Assembly (NCBI GenBank): GCA_017403885.1
Contig: JAFRDM010000091.1
Coordinates: 1 to 41,331 of the forward strand
Source of the DNA: Oscillospiraceae bacterium
Lineage (GTDB): Bacteria; Bacillota; Clostridia; Oscillospirales; Oscillospiraceae
Direction of reading: 5' to 3'
DNA length: 41,331 bases
The position numbers were made by a program, and so were the translations under genes. Of the stretch, positions 41,280 to 41,331 are shown one piece after another. The number at the start of each line of letters is the position of its first letter. Positions within the stretch are counted from its first letter, which is position 1. The notes beneath the pieces were generated by a model. That model made no database searches, had not been told where the DNA came from, and saw only the letters and a program-made list of their open reading frames with translations.

Positions 41280-41331
41280 GCCGCGGGCATGGTGGAATTG
41301 GCAGACACGCAGGATTTAGGTTCCTGTGGGC
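41280..41331 (+). tRNA. tRNA-Leu (UAG), 5' part cut by the window end
   Basis: The 5' acceptor strand GCCGCGG, a Leu-type D-arm (GGTGGAATTGGCAGACACG) and a complete anticodon arm CAGGA-TTTAGGT-TCCTG (anticodon TAG) are present. The long variable arm and 3' half lie outside the window. Confidence 0.9.

Overview
The window reads as chromosome of a high-GC, endospore-forming member of the Clostridia, probably an Oscillospirales-type gut bacterium. The evidence is an intact pro-sigma-K gene, a bofA-type gene, Firmicutes-style promoters (TTGNNN-17-TATAAT) and Shine-Dalgarno sites, a Gram-positive rimP-nusA-rnpM-ylxQ-infB cluster, and envelope genes of a Gram-positive surface (LCP, VanY, CotH and transglutaminase-like lipoproteins with Pro-Thr linkers). 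No taxonomic search was possible.

Layout. 1-1186: tail of an unknown gene, a CsoR-type metal repressor with a His-rich arm, and a THEP1-type NTPase. 1387-4039: a two-gene unit of an E2-like acyltransferase-fold protein and an acyl-CoA ligase. 4188-8896: CotH-domain lipoprotein, sigK, aroQ and a VanY-type carboxypeptidase. 9045-16756: the translation and transcription cluster rimP-nusA-rnpM-ylxQ-infB-rbfA-nrnA-truB-ribF, behind a strong promoter and a leader terminator that looks like an attenuator. 16852-17661: an XRE regulator whose C-terminus is a 15-residue repeat with one aligned Cys per turn.

17865-29413 is the accessory region and the most interesting part. Six tightly packed co-directional genes encode an HD phosphohydrolase with a C-terminal RyR-like domain, a degenerate TIR-TM-LRR stub, a TIR-TM-LRR protein with an apparently intact TIR, two large paralogous TIR-like-TM-LRR proteins, and a SLOG-SLATT membrane protein. 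The four LRR proteins are predicted type II membrane proteins, with TIR inside and LRR outside: a Toll-like-receptor layout in reverse order. The cassette has its own promoter, and nearly identical hairpins (12-bp stem) lie just before and just after it. I propose it is a surface-sensing, nucleotide-signalling conflict or immune system. That function is inference; domain order, operon structure and topology are read from the sequence.

29461-41331: a DEDDh exonuclease, murF, a YjjG-type HAD phosphatase, bofA, a candidate structured ncRNA with its own terminator, a divergent type II topoisomerase pair with a small zinc-ribbon membrane protein between the subunits, a transglutaminase-like lipoprotein with a PTPE tail, an LCP ligase, tRNA-Gly(GCC), and the start of tRNA-Leu(UAG). 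I saw no insertion sequences, CRISPR arrays, integrases or phage genes.
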